Positions 27,623 to 36,290 of a stretch of DNA of 64,000 bases are shown here, one piece after another; position 1 is the stretch's first letter, and each line of letters starts with the position of its first letter. The DNA is from Microbacterium sp. LWH7-1.2. Lineage in GTDB: Bacteria; Actinomycetota; Actinomycetes; Actinomycetales; Microbacteriaceae. Where the stretch lies: positions 4,092,001 to 4,156,000 of the forward strand of contig NZ_CP151637.1 of the NCBI RefSeq assembly GCF_038397755.1, written 5' to 3'. The notes under the pieces are model-generated. The model saw only the letters and a list, made by a program, of their open reading frames with translations. It was not told the origin of the DNA and did no database searches. A program made the translations under genes and the position numbers.

Positions 27623-28291
27623 ATGGATGGCACCACCTGGGCGCTGCTGGTGGATTCGTTCTGGCCGTTGCTGCTCGCCGCGATCACCGGCACGATTCCG
27701 CTCGCTCTCGCCTCGTTCGCCCTGGGGCTCGTGATCGCCATCGCCGTGGCGCTCCTGCGCCTGTCGGGCAATCCGGTGCTGTCGAACATCGCCCGGTTCT
27801 ACGTGTCGGTGATCCGCGGCACACCGCTCTTGGTGCAGCTGTTCGTCATCTTCTACGGACTGCCGTCGGTGGGCATCGTGATCGACCCCTGGCCGGCCGC
27901 GATCATCGCGTTCTCGCTCAACGTCGGCGGATACGCGGCGGAGATCGTGCGGGCCGCGATCCTGTCGGTGCCGAAGGGTCAATGGGAGGCAGCGCACACG
28001 GTCGGGTACTCGCAGGCGCAGACCTTGACCCGGATCGTGCTGCCGCAGGCGGCGCGCGTGTCGGTGCCGCCGCTGTCGAACACGTTCATCTCGCTCGTCA
28101 AGGACACGTCGCTGGCGTCGACCATCCTCGTGACCGAGATGTTCCGCAAGGCGCAGCAGATCGCCGCGTTCACGTTCGAGGTGCTCGCGATCTACCTCGA
28201 GGCGGCCCTCATCTACTGGCTGATCTGCCTCGTGCTCTCCACCGGGCAGAGCGCGATCGAGAGGAGGCTGGACCGCTATGTCGCCCATTGA
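27623..28291 (+). CDS. Amino-acid ABC transporter permease
   Basis: 222 residues with five or so membrane segments. HisM/GlnP family marks: FYVSVIRGTPLLVQLFVIFY, and the EAA loop that contacts the ATPase, EAAHTVGYSQAQTLTRIVLP. It probably forms a homodimeric channel. The ribosome binding site GAGGGAGGACC precedes the ATG. Its end overlaps the ATPase gene by 14 bp. Confidence 0.94.
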   Translation: MDGTTWALLVDSFWPLLLAAITGTIPLALASFALGLVIAIAVALLRLSGNPVLSNIARFYVSVIRGTPLLVQLFVIFYGLPSVGIVIDPWPAAIIAFSLNVGGYAAEIVRAAILSVPKGQWEAAHTVGYSQAQTLTRIVLPQAARVSVPPLSNTFISLVKDTSLASTILVTEMFRKAQQIAAFTFEVLAIYLEAALIYWLICLVLSTGQSAIERRLDRYVAH

Positions 28292-29093
28292 TCCCGCGGA
28301 CGACGCGCTCGCCCCGCCGGCTCCTGCCGACGATCGCCCGCTCCTGGAGGTGTCGGGCCTCACCAAGACCTTCGGCACGAATCGCGTGCTCGACGGCGTC
28401 GACTTCGAGGTGCGCCGGGGCGAGGTCGTCGCGCTCATCGGCCCGAGCGGTTCGGGCAAGACCACGGTGCTCCGCTCGCTCAACGGACTCGAGACACCCG
28501 AGGCGGGGACGGTCGCCTTCGCCGACGGACCCCGTGTCGACTTCGCGGCACCGCTCTCGAAGGCGGACCGGATCGCGCTGCGCGACCGCTCCGCGATGGT
28601 CTTCCAGCACCACAACCTCTTCCCGCACCGCACCGTGCTGCAGAACGTCACCGAGGGGCCGATCCACGCGCACGGCGTACCGAAGTCCGAGGCGATCGCG
28701 CGCGCCGAGGCGCTCCTGGACCGCGTGGGGCTGGGCAAGAAACGCGACGCCTACCCGTTCCAGCTCTCGGGCGGACAGCAGCAGCGTGTGGGAATCGTGA
28801 GAGCGCTCGCCCTGCAGCCGGCTCTGCTCCTCTTCGACGAGCCGACGAGCGCCCTGGACTCCGAGCTCGTCGGCGAGGTGCTCCTCGTGCTCAAGGAGCT
28901 CGCGGAGGAGGGGTGGACGATGGTCATCGTCACGCATGAGCTCGCCTTCGCGCGAGAGGTGGCCGACGAGGTGCTGTTCTTCGACAACGGCATCGTCCTC
29001 GAGCGCGGTGCGCCGAAGGAGCTGTTCAGCCATCCGCAGCACGAGCGCACCCGCCGCTTCATCGACAGGATCCTGCGACCGTTCGACGGATGA
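28278..29093 (+). CDS. Amino-acid ABC transporter ATP-binding protein
   Basis: 271 residues. Nucleotide-binding landmarks: Walker A GPSGSGKTT, Q-loop VFQHHNLFPH, signature LSGGQQQRV, Walker B LLLFDEPTSALD, and the H-loop in IVTHELAFAREVAD, all typical of polar amino acid transporters. It has a 20-residue Pro/Asp-rich N-terminal extension before the domain. It completes the operon 26751-29093 and converges with the acylphosphatase gene, 6 bp away. Confidence 0.95.
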   Translation: MSPIDPADDALAPPAPADDRPLLEVSGLTKTFGTNRVLDGVDFEVRRGEVVALIGPSGSGKTTVLRSLNGLETPEAGTVAFADGPRVDFAAPLSKADRIALRDRSAMVFQHHNLFPHRTVLQNVTEGPIHAHGVPKSEAIARAEALLDRVGLGKKRDAYPFQLSGGQQQRVGIVRALALQPALLLFDEPTSALDSELVGEVLLVLKELAEEGWTMVIVTHELAFAREVADEVLFFDNGIVLERGAPKELFSHPQHERTRRFIDRILRPFDG

Positions 29094-29099
29094 GGAGGC

Positions 29100-29375
29100 T
29101 CAGCCGGTGGGGCGCACCTCGAAGCCGCGTTCGCCGGTGGTCGCGGCATCCGTCACCGTCGCCTGCTCGACGCGGGAACCGGGCGGACCCTCGGCCATCC
29201 ACGCGAGCACCTCGTCGACCTGGCCCGGCGTGCCCTCGACCTCGGCCTCGACCGAGCCGTCGCGGCGGTTGCGCACCCATCCGGCAGCGCCGGCCTCGCG
29301 CGCGACCATGAGCATCGTGTAGCGGTAGCCGACGCCCTGGACGTCGCCGCGAACCGTCACGTGCACGCGTCTCAT
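29100..29375 (-). CDS. acyP: Acylphosphatase
   Basis: 91 residues, full length. The N-terminal motif VHVTVRGDVQGVGYRYTM contains the phosphate-cradle loop and catalytic Arg; the catalytic Asn lies in GWVRNRRDGSVEAEVEG. It hydrolyses acyl phosphates such as carbamoyl phosphate or 1,3-bisphosphoglycerate. Start at 29375 is chosen because a CAGGAT box lies seven bases upstream; an ATG at 29384 is an alternative. Confidence 0.95.
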   Translation of the reverse strand: MRRVHVTVRGDVQGVGYRYTMLMVAREAGAAGWVRNRRDGSVEAEVEGTPGQVDEVLAWMAEGPPGSRVEQATVTDAATTGERGFEVRPTG

Positions 29376-29438
29376 GGCGCCCATCCTGCCGAATCGCCCG
29401 GCTTGCCGCGACGGGGCGCCGTGGGCCAGGATGCCCAC

Positions 29439-29792
29439 ATGGGAACCGTCGACGAACTCCTGGCAGGACTCGACGCGGCTGACCGGCCGTCGGTCGAGCG
29501 GATCTACGAGCTCGCGCGAGAAGAGGCGCCCGATGCGGAGCAGGGGCTCGGATACGGGATGCCGGCGCTCGTGTACCGGGGCAAGCCCCTGGTGTCGGTG
29601 ATGCGGGCGAAGAAGCACATCGGCGTCTATCCGTTCAGCCCTGCAGCGGTGTCGGCCGTCGCGGACGCGCTCGCCGGGCATCCCGGCATCGGGCTGGACA
29701 AGGGCACGATCCGCTACCAGCCCGAGCACCCGCTGCCCGACGACGTGGTGCGCGCCCTCGTGCTCGCCCGGAAGGAGCAGATCGACGGCTGA
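29439..29792 (+). CDS. DUF1801-family protein
   Basis: 117 residues. The order VERIYELAREEAPDAEQGLG, YGMPALVYRGKPLVSVMRAK, HIGVYPFS and GTIRYQPEHPLPDDVVRALV is that of DUF1801 (YdhG-like), small proteins of unclear function, some called iron chaperone-like. CAGGAT lies six bases before the ATG, so the mRNA is probably leaderless. It converges with lysE. Confidence 0.85.
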   Translation: MGTVDELLAGLDAADRPSVERIYELAREEAPDAEQGLGYGMPALVYRGKPLVSVMRAKKHIGVYPFSPAAVSAVADALAGHPGIGLDKGTIRYQPEHPLPDDVVRALVLARKEQIDG

Positions 29793-29807
29793 GCGCGTCG
29801 GCCGCGC

Positions 29808-30545
29808 TCAGTGGGGGAGGACGAGCGAGACGCCGAGGGCGATCATGACGACCGCGATCACCGCGTCGAGGATGCGCCATGCCCGCGGCGTCGACAGCCA
29901 GCGGCCGAGCAGGCGCGCGCCGAACGCGAGGCCGAAGAACCAGATGACGCTCGCGGCCATGGCACCCGTCGCGAACAGCCAGCGCTGATCGCCGTGCGTG
30001 TTCGCGACGGTGCCGAGCAGGAACACGGTGTCGAGGTACACGTGGGGATTGAGCCACGTGAGCGCGAGGCAGGTCAGCAGCACGGGGATCAGACGTGCGC
30101 GCCTGGCGGGGGAAGAGGCGGTGCGGATGTCGCTGCGCACGACGGAGGCGGAGGCGTCGGGTGCAAGCGCGTCCCCGGTGTGGGTGTGTGCGGGCGGTGC
30201 TGCCCGCTGCGCGTCAGGGCGGGCCGGATCCGCGGGGTCGCCCCCGGACAGCGTCTCGCCGGAGGGGCGCCACGCGCGCCGGGCGGCCAACACGCCGTAC
30301 GCCACGAGGAACAGCGCGCCCGCCCAGCGCACGGCGTCGACGAGCCACGGCACGGCCTGCAGCACGAACCCGATGCCCGACACCCCGAGCGCGATGAGGA
30401 CGGCGTCCGAGATCGCGCAGATCGCCGCGACGGCGAGCACGTGCTCGCGGCGCAGTCCTTGGCGCAGCACGAAGAGGTTCTGCGCGCCGATGGCGACGAT
30501 GAGCGAGAAGCCGAGGCCGAGGCCGGCGAGCACGGGGGAGAGCAC
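29808..30545 (-). CDS. lysE: LysE-type amino acid exporter
   Basis: 245 residues, five to six membrane segments. The start GFSLIVAIGAQNLFVLRQGL is the hallmark of LysE/ArgO exporters of lysine and arginine; TWLNPHVYLDTVFLLGTVAN is the second conserved block. The loop between the third and fourth membrane segments is unusually long (about 55 residues, rich in Pro, Ala, Thr and His). GTG start with TAGCGT six bases upstream. It is divergent from the LysG-type regulator, the arrangement known in Corynebacterium glutamicum. Confidence 0.93.
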   Translation of the reverse strand: MLSPVLAGLGLGFSLIVAIGAQNLFVLRQGLRREHVLAVAAICAISDAVLIALGVSGIGFVLQAVPWLVDAVRWAGALFLVAYGVLAARRAWRPSGETLSGGDPADPARPDAQRAAPPAHTHTGDALAPDASASVVRSDIRTASSPARRARLIPVLLTCLALTWLNPHVYLDTVFLLGTVANTHGDQRWLFATGAMAASVIWFFGLAFGARLLGRWLSTPRAWRILDAVIAVVMIALGVSLVLPH

Positions 30546-30590
30546 GACTCGACGCTAGGAGCCGCAGCATCCGTAGTCCAGCTCATGGAT

Positions 30591-30616
30591 CTTCAGTACC
30601 ATTAGCCGCACTGAAG
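30591..30616. promoter_or_regulatory. Putative LysG operator
   Basis: An inverted repeat CTTCAGT (30591-30597) N12 ACTGAAG (30610-30616) ends immediately before the lysG ATG, in the 71-bp lysE-lysG gap. LysR-type regulators usually bind such a T-N11-A-like dyad; here it would cover the lysG start and the upstream region of lysE. Confidence 0.55.
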
Positions 30617-31507
30617 ATGCGGATCCCGTTCGAGCTTGCAGAGACCGTTGCCGTCGTCGTCGACGAGGGCACGCTCGACGCGGCCGCGCGGAAGCTGCAC
30701 ATCACGCCGTCGGCGGTGAGCCAGCGCATCAAGACGCTCGAGGAGCAGCTCGGCCGTCTCGTGCTCGTCCGCTCCAAGCCGGTGCGGCCCACCGAGGCCG
30801 GCATGTCGGTGATCCGCCTCGCGCGGCAGACGGCACTGCTCGAACACGACGCCCTCGCCGAGCTGGGCGCCGGCGACGACGAGGCCGCACTCACCGTGGT
30901 GCCGCTCGCGGTGAACGCGGACTCGCTGGCGACGTGGTTCCTCGAGCCTCTCGCCCGCCTCGCGGAGCAGCATCCGGTCGTCTTCGATCTCCATCGCGAC
31001 GATCAGGACTTCACCGCCGGACTGCTCGAGTCGGGAACCGTGATGGGCGCGGTCACCTCGCGCGCCGCGCCGGTGGCCGGGTGCCGCTCGTCGGCCCTCG
31101 GCGCGATGCGCTACGAGGCGGTCGCCACGCCCGCGTTCGTAGCACGGTGGCTCGTCGGCGACCGGGCGATCGCCCTGGCGAACGCGCCGCTGGTGGACTT
31201 CGATCGGCGCGACGACCTGCAGAACGAGTGGCTCGCGCACCAGGGCGTCGACCCTGCGGAGCCGCCGCGGCACTACGTGCCCGCGTCGAACGACTTCGCA
31301 TCGGCGGTGCGCCTGGGGCTCGGGTGGGCGATGCTGCCGCGCTTCCAGTCGCATGACGCGCTCGAGCGCGGCGAGCTCGTGCTGCTGGGCGGTCCGCCGG
31401 TCGATGTCGGCCTGCACTGGCAGCAGTGGAACCTCCGCTCGCCGCTGCTCGACGCCATCGCCGACGCGATCGTCGCCGAGGGCCGGCGCCTACTCGCCCC
31501 CGGCTGA
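30617..31507 (+). CDS. lysG: LysG/ArgP-family LysR-type regulator
   Basis: 296 residues. The N-terminal winged helix reads LAETVAVVVDEGTLDAAARK then LHITPSAVSQRIKTLEEQLG, and the effector-binding domain follows. Divergence from lysE and the close match to the ArgP/LysG start indicate it activates lysE in response to basic amino acids, as shown for LysG in C. glutamicum. The next gene is on the opposite strand and convergent. Confidence 0.92.
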   Translation: MRIPFELAETVAVVVDEGTLDAAARKLHITPSAVSQRIKTLEEQLGRLVLVRSKPVRPTEAGMSVIRLARQTALLEHDALAELGAGDDEAALTVVPLAVNADSLATWFLEPLARLAEQHPVVFDLHRDDQDFTAGLLESGTVMGAVTSRAAPVAGCRSSALGAMRYEAVATPAFVARWLVGDRAIALANAPLVDFDRRDDLQNEWLAHQGVDPAEPPRHYVPASNDFASAVRLGLGWAMLPRFQSHDALERGELVLLGGPPVDVGLHWQQWNLRSPLLDAIADAIVAEGRRLLAPG

Positions 31508-31553
31508 ACCGATTCACGGCGGGGCGGCGCGGCGAACCGGAGCCCCAGCGGGG

Positions 31554-32579
31554 TCAGCCGTCGCTGACGCGGAGCACGAGCTTCCCGCGCGTGTGCCCCG
31601 TCTCGATCGCGCGGTGCGCGGCGGGGGCCTCGGCGAGGTCGAAGACCTGCTCGATGTAGACCTGCACCGAACCGGAGTCGAGCAGGCGGCCGATCGTCGC
31701 GAGCGCCCCGCCGTCCGGAAGCACCTTGTACGAGGTGGTGCGCACTCCCGCTTCTGCCGCCGCCTCGGCATAGCCCGGCCAGGAACCGGTCGGCACGAGC
31801 ACGTAGAGCCCGCCGGTGCGCAGCACCTCGAGCGAGCGCGTGCCGGTCTCGGAGTAGACGTTGCCGACGAGGTCGATGACGACGTCTACCTCGCCGACGA
31901 CCTCCTCGAACCGCGTGGTCGTGTAGTCGACCACGACCGCGGCGCCGAGTTCGCGAAGCCACGACGCATTGCGGCCGGAGGCGGTCACGGTGACGTGCGC
32001 ACCGAAGTAGGCGGCGAACTGGACGGCGAAGTGGCCGACCCCTCCGCTGCCGGCGTGGATCAGTATGCGCTGCCCCTCGTGCGCGTGCGCCGTCTCGACC
32101 ACGAGTCCCCAGGCGGTGAGCGCCGCGAGCGGCACGCCTGCCGCCTCGACATGCGACAGGGAGGCGGGCTTTCGGGCGACCGAGAGCGAGGGCGCCACGA
32201 CGTACTCGGCGTACGAGCCGCCGGTGCGCGGGAACGAGGTCATGCCGAACACCTCGGTGCCCGGGGCGAAGGGGTGCGCCTCGTAGGGGCTCTTCACGAC
32301 GATGCCGCTGAAGTCGTAGCCCAGGGTCGCGGGGTACGCCGCGATCGCTCCCGAGACGCCCCTGCCGCCGCGCGTCTTGGCGTCGATCGGGTTGACGCCT
32401 GCGGCGACGACGCGAACGAGCACCTCGCTCAGCACGGGCGAGGGGACGGGAACGGATGCTGCGCGCAGCGCGTCGGCGTCGCCCGCGGCCTCCACGACCA
32501 TCGCCCGCATGTCGGCGGGCGGCGCCTCGACGGGGGCGAGCGGGGTGTCGGTCGCCGATCGCAGCGGTCGGATCCTCAT
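31554..32579 (-). CDS. Zinc-independent MDR-family NADPH:quinone reductase-like oxidoreductase
   Basis: 341 residues of the medium-chain dehydrogenase family without structural-zinc cysteines. Landmarks: VVAAGVNPIDAKTRGG, YPATLGYDFSGIVV, VPLAALTAWGLVVETA and the NADPH motif ILIHAGSGGVGHFAVQFAAY. It probably reduces quinones or enones with NADPH. The ATG at 32579 is preceded by AAGGAGCGCACG, favoured over a start 12 codons upstream. It is 157 bp from the MarR gene. Confidence 0.88.
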   Translation of the reverse strand: MRIRPLRSATDTPLAPVEAPPADMRAMVVEAAGDADALRAASVPVPSPVLSEVLVRVVAAGVNPIDAKTRGGRGVSGAIAAYPATLGYDFSGIVVKSPYEAHPFAPGTEVFGMTSFPRTGGSYAEYVVAPSLSVARKPASLSHVEAAGVPLAALTAWGLVVETAHAHEGQRILIHAGSGGVGHFAVQFAAYFGAHVTVTASGRNASWLRELGAAVVVDYTTTRFEEVVGEVDVVIDLVGNVYSETGTRSLEVLRTGGLYVLVPTGSWPGYAEAAAEAGVRTTSYKVLPDGGALATIGRLLDSGSVQVYIEQVFDLAEAPAAHRAIETGHTRGKLVLRVSDG

Positions 32580-32735
32580 CGTGCGCTCCTTCCGCGGGTG
32601 TGCCGCCTTCGGCACCAGAACTGAACCCCCGTGGATACAGTCAACCCTGCCTTCGTCTCGCTCGTGTTACGCGGGTGCTACCGGTGTCGCAACACGTCCG
32701 CGCCGGCGTGCGCCCCCGCCCAGCGGCGAGTCGGC

Positions 32736-33212
32736 TCAGGGCGCCGGGCGCTCGCCGAGGGTGAGCGCGTGCAGCAGTCGCGTGAGGTTGAGGATGTCGT
32801 CGACCGGCCACTCCTCGAGCGCGTCCACGAGCAGGTTCTCCTGAGGCGCGCGCGCCTCGGCCAGGCGCTCCAGCCCGAACGGGGTGGGGGAGAGCAGGCT
32901 CGACCGGCCGTCGTCGGGATCGGGTGTGCGCTGCACCAGGCCCAGCTGCTCGAGCTCGCGCACCGTGCGGCTGACCTGGCCCTTGTCGGAGGCGAGCGAC
33001 TCGGCCAGCGCCGACAGCGTGATGCCCTCGCGGCGCACGATGGTCGTGAACACCTTGTAGGCCCCCGGCAGCATGCCCGGGCTCACGCGGTTGGCGTTGT
33101 CGATGAGGATCCGCCGGATGCGGTTGATCAGCTCCGAGAATTCCGCCTCGAGGGCGCGCACCGCCTCGGTGCGCGCCGCTCGAGTGTCGTCGGAGGTCAT
33201 CGGATTCGACAT
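32736..33212 (-). CDS. MarR-family transcriptional regulator
   Basis: 158 residues. The winged helix-turn-helix reads ITLSALAESLASDKGQVSRT then VRELEQLGLVQRTPDPDDGR. The ATG at 33212 overlaps the TAA stop of the MFS gene (TAATG), so it is translationally coupled and co-transcribed with the exporter; an internal ATG at 33200 is possible. The operator palindromes at 34979-35039 upstream of the exporter are the expected target, giving autoregulation. Confidence 0.93.
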   Translation of the reverse strand: MSNPMTSDDTRAARTEAVRALEAEFSELINRIRRILIDNANRVSPGMLPGAYKVFTTIVRREGITLSALAESLASDKGQVSRTVRELEQLGLVQRTPDPDDGRSSLLSPTPFGLERLAEARAPQENLLVDALEEWPVDDILNLTRLLHALTLGERPAP

Positions 33213-34936
33213 TAGCGCCGGGTCGCGCATGCCTCGTCCGCGGCGCCGGCCGCCGGGGCCGGAGCATCCGTGTTCGCCGTCGCCGTCGCCGTCGCGGCGA
33301 GCGTCTCCATGCCCTCGGCGACCGAGACGGTCGCAAGATCGGCCTCGCTCGCCTGGACGCGCTCGCTCGTGGTCATGCGGGTGAGCGGCTTGTTCGGCAG
33401 GAAGACGATCGCGATGAGGCTGATCACGGCCAGCGGCACGGCGATCAGGAACGAGTGGGCGATCGCCTGGGCGTAGATGTCCTCGACGATCACGCGGATC
33501 GACTCGGGCAGCGCCGAGACCTGCGGGATGGTGCCCGACGCGAGCTGCTGCCCGATGGCGGCGCCCTTCTCTCCGAGCGCCATGAGCGCCGCGCCGATGT
33601 CGTCCCTGCGGTCGGTGAACAGGTTCGTCGCCGACGTCGCGAGCGCCGCACCCATCACCGACACCCCGATCGTGCCGCCGAGGCTGCGGAAGAACGTGAC
33701 TCCCGAGCTCGCGACCCCGATCTCGCTGGGGTTCGCCGTGTTCTGCACGATGAGCACGAGGTTCTGCATGGTCATGCCGACGCCGGCGCCGAGCAGGAAC
33801 ATGTAGACCGAGACGAGAACGAAGTTCGTGTCGTAGTGGATCGTCGACAGCAGGTACGAGCCCGCGATCAGGAGCGCGCCGCCCACGATGAGGTAGGGCT
33901 TCCAGTGGCCGTGACGGGTCACGAGGCCGCCGATCACGATCGACGCGAGCAGCAGACCCGCGATCATCGGGATGGTCATGAGGCCGGCCTCGGTCGGGGT
34001 CGCGCCGCGCGCCAGCTGCATGTACTGGCTGAGGAACACCGAGGTGCCGAACATCGCGATGCCGATCGAGATCGACGCGATGACCGCGAGCGTGAACGTG
34101 CGGTTGCGGAACATCGTGAGGGGGACCAGCGGCTCCTTCGAACGCAGTTCGACGATGACGAAGAGCACGGCCGCGAGCAGCGCGCCGCCGACCATGAGGA
34201 TGGTCTCGGTGCTCCACCAGTCGTAGTCCTTGCCCGCGTTGGTGACCCAGATGAGCAGGAGCGAGACGGCGGTCGAGAGCAGCACGATGCCGAAGTAGTC
34301 GATGCGTGCCTTCGCCTTGGGGCGCGGCGGCAGGTGGAGCGTCCGCTGCATCATGATGAGCGCGGCCACCGCGAACGGCAGTGCGATGAAGAAGTTCCAG
34401 CGCCAGTCGATGGTGTCGGTGATGAACCCGCCGAGGAGCGGGCCGCCGACGGTCGCGACGGCCATGACCGCGCCGAACAGGCCCATGTACCGGCCACGCT
34501 CGCGCGGGCTGATGATGTCGGCCATGATGACCTGGCTGAGCGCGGCGAGACCGCCCGCGCCGATGCCCTGCACCGCGCGGAACGCGATGAGCGTGCCGGG
34601 ATCCTGCGAGAACCCGGCGGCCGCGGTGGCGAGCACGAAGATCACGATCGCGATCTGGATGAGCAGCTTGCGGTTGAACAGGTCGGCGAGCTTGCCCCAG
34701 ACCGGCGTCGAGATCGCGGTCGTCAGGAGCGTCGCGGTGACGACCCACGTGAAAGCCGCCTGGTCGCCGCCGAGGTCGTGGACGATGACGGGGAGCGAGG
34801 TCGAGACGACGGTCGACGCGAGCATCGACACGAACATGCCGAGCAGCAGGCCGGTGAGCGCCTGCAGCACCTGGCGGTGCCGGCGCTTCTCGTCGGCAGT
34901 GGCGACCGACCCGGTCGCGGGGGTGGACGTGGCCAT
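33212..34936 (-). CDS. MFS multidrug exporter, DHA2 (EmrB/QacA) family
   Basis: 574 residues with about fourteen hydrophobic segments. Motifs A and C of drug:H+ antiporters are visible (WGKLADLFNRKLLIQIAI; GIGAGGLAALSQVIM; GPLLGGFITD). The C-terminus is an Ala/Thr-rich cytoplasmic tail of about 50 residues. The ATG at 34936 follows AAGGACTCCC. It is controlled by a promoter with three MarR-type palindromes and co-transcribed with the MarR gene. Confidence 0.93.
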   Translation of the reverse strand: MATSTPATGSVATADEKRRHRQVLQALTGLLLGMFVSMLASTVVSTSLPVIVHDLGGDQAAFTWVVTATLLTTAISTPVWGKLADLFNRKLLIQIAIVIFVLATAAAGFSQDPGTLIAFRAVQGIGAGGLAALSQVIMADIISPRERGRYMGLFGAVMAVATVGGPLLGGFITDTIDWRWNFFIALPFAVAALIMMQRTLHLPPRPKAKARIDYFGIVLLSTAVSLLLIWVTNAGKDYDWWSTETILMVGGALLAAVLFVIVELRSKEPLVPLTMFRNRTFTLAVIASISIGIAMFGTSVFLSQYMQLARGATPTEAGLMTIPMIAGLLLASIVIGGLVTRHGHWKPYLIVGGALLIAGSYLLSTIHYDTNFVLVSVYMFLLGAGVGMTMQNLVLIVQNTANPSEIGVASSGVTFFRSLGGTIGVSVMGAALATSATNLFTDRRDDIGAALMALGEKGAAIGQQLASGTIPQVSALPESIRVIVEDIYAQAIAHSFLIAVPLAVISLIAIVFLPNKPLTRMTTSERVQASEADLATVSVAEGMETLAATATATANTDAPAPAAGAADEACATRR

Positions 34937-34978
34937 GGGAGTCCTTAGAACGAAGAGTGGTGTCGCGGCGCGAAGAAG

Positions 34979-35039
34979 GTTGACGTCAGTCAACAGTTGA
35001 TTTGGGTCAACTATACGCTGATGGTTGACGTGCGTCAAC
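34979..35039 (-). promoter_or_regulatory. Sigma-70 promoter with three MarR-type operators
   Basis: On the minus strand TTGACG (complement of 35033-35038), a 17-bp spacer and TATAGT (complement of 35010-35015) form a near-consensus promoter for the MFS-marR operon. Three 16-bp palindromes GTTGA-N6-TCAAC lie at 34979-34994, 34996-35011 and 35024-35039. One covers the -35 element, the second touches the -10 and start region, the third lies just downstream. This fits repression by the co-transcribed MarR protein. Of the rest of 34937-35282, only the repeat at 35083 stands out. Confidence 0.85.
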
Positions 35040-35082
35040 TATTTCCTCGGGGTTCAGGCGCCACCTTCCCCGCCCACGTCAT

Positions 35083-35188
35083 GTGCTCTCACCGAGATCA
35101 CATGTCGTGCGCGTTCACGGCGTGTGCGCTCGGTGAGTGCACGTGATGTGGACGAGCGGTAGGGAAGCGGATGCTGCGGGCCGCGGCA
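35083..35188. repeat. 60-bp two-stem palindrome, copy 1, within a ~106-bp direct repeat
   Basis: The core 35083-35142 is exactly 60 bp: outer arms of 14 bp (35083-35096 with 35129-35142, one mismatch) starting GTGCTCTC and an inner stem CACATG/CGTGTG. The core and a further ~46 bp recur at 36291-36396 with only a few changes. The extension contains a 9-bp hairpin AGCGGATGC/GCATCCGCT. It lies 140 bp upstream of the AbiEi/DUF559-like gene A. Confidence 0.9.
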
Positions 35189-35282
35189 TCCGCTCCTCCA
35201 CAGGTCGACGGTGGGACGAGTCACGCACAGGTTCCGCGGTGGCTCGGGCGTTGGGCACGGGCGGGGGGGCAGGCTGAGGCGC

Positions 35283-36272
35283 GTGCCGCGCCACCTGACT
35301 TCCGATGAGGCGATGGCGGCCGTGCGCACCCGTGAGCAGTTGCGCGCGAGCGGCATGACCGCCCGGGCGATCGGTGTCGCGGTGGCGGCAGGACGAATGC
35401 GGCGGCTGCAGCGCAACCGATACGTCGAGGTGGGGCTCTGGAATGATCTGTGCCCGGAGTCGCAGCATCTCATCGATGTGTGCGCCGCTGTGGGCGAGAT
35501 GCGCGATGGCGGTGGTGTCGCCTCGCACGAGTCGGCCGGCGTGTTGTCGGAGCTGCCCCTCTATCGACACGCCCCCTCGGCTGTCCATGTCATCACGCCG
35601 GAAGGAATGCGGGCGTCGAGCCGCGCCGGACTGCAGCGCCATGCTGATCGGCTACCGGCCGGCGACATCACCGTGGTCAACGGCATCCGATGCACCGCGC
35701 TGGATCGCACTGTGTTCGACCTGGTGCGCACCCTCAGCATGGAAGCGGCTGTCGCAGTGGCGGATGCCGCGCTGCGCCGCGAGGCGATGCGCGGATCCCA
35801 GTATGACGAGCGGGCTGCTGAAGTCTGGCGGGAGCGGATGCTGCAGCGGTGCGCGCAAGCGCGGGGTGGCCGGGGAGTTCGTCAGGCCGCAGCCGTGATC
35901 AGGTTCGCCGACGGCCGATCGGAATCACCCGGGGAGGCGGTCAGTCGACTGCAGCTGAGCCGTCTCGGGTTCCGCGAATTGCGGCTCCAGGTGCCGGTGA
36001 GTGGACCGGACGGCCGGACGTACCGCGTGGACATCGGCATCGAAGACGTGCGGACCTTCTACGAGTTCGACGGCATGGGCAAGTACACCGACCTGGCGCG
36101 AGCTGCCGGAAAGACGGTGGAGGAGATCGTCCTCGACGAGAAGCGTCGCGAGGACTGGATCCGCGGAACCACCCAGCGTCGGCTCGTCCGCGCCGAGGCT
36201 CCCCACATCATCACTCCGGAGGCGCTCGCTCGTCGCCTCGCGGCGTTCGGGATCACCCCGCCCCGTGGGTGA
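35283..36272 (+). CDS. AbiEi-like / DUF559 protein A, solitary
   Basis: 329 residues from a GTG. The N-terminal half contains a winged-helix-like AbiEi region (TREQLRASGMTARAIGVAVA then MRRLQRNRYV) and a conserved HESAGVL segment. The C-terminal half (from about 210) reads DGRSESPGEAVSRLQLSRLGF, YRVDIGIEDV and YEFDGMGKY, a pattern fitting DUF559/Vsr-like PD-(D/E)XK nucleases with candidates E218, D250, E261 and K267. No AbiEii toxin gene is adjacent. It aligns without gaps, by eye about 60-65% identical, with the protein at 46053. It is bracketed by palindromes at 35083 and 36291. The product may be an endonuclease, a repressor or both. Confidence 0.8.
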   Translation: MPRHLTSDEAMAAVRTREQLRASGMTARAIGVAVAAGRMRRLQRNRYVEVGLWNDLCPESQHLIDVCAAVGEMRDGGGVASHESAGVLSELPLYRHAPSAVHVITPEGMRASSRAGLQRHADRLPAGDITVVNGIRCTALDRTVFDLVRTLSMEAAVAVADAALRREAMRGSQYDERAAEVWRERMLQRCAQARGGRGVRQAAAVIRFADGRSESPGEAVSRLQLSRLGFRELRLQVPVSGPDGRTYRVDIGIEDVRTFYEFDGMGKYTDLARAAGKTVEEIVLDEKRREDWIRGTTQRRLVRAEAPHIITPEALARRLAAFGITPPRG

Positions 36273-36290
36273 GGCCGACGTCGACATCGT

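Noticed and set aside
35283..36272. Complete AbiE type IV toxin-antitoxin system
   Set aside because: No AbiEii nucleotidyltransferase gene is adjacent to either full copy; the protein carries a putative nuclease domain instead.
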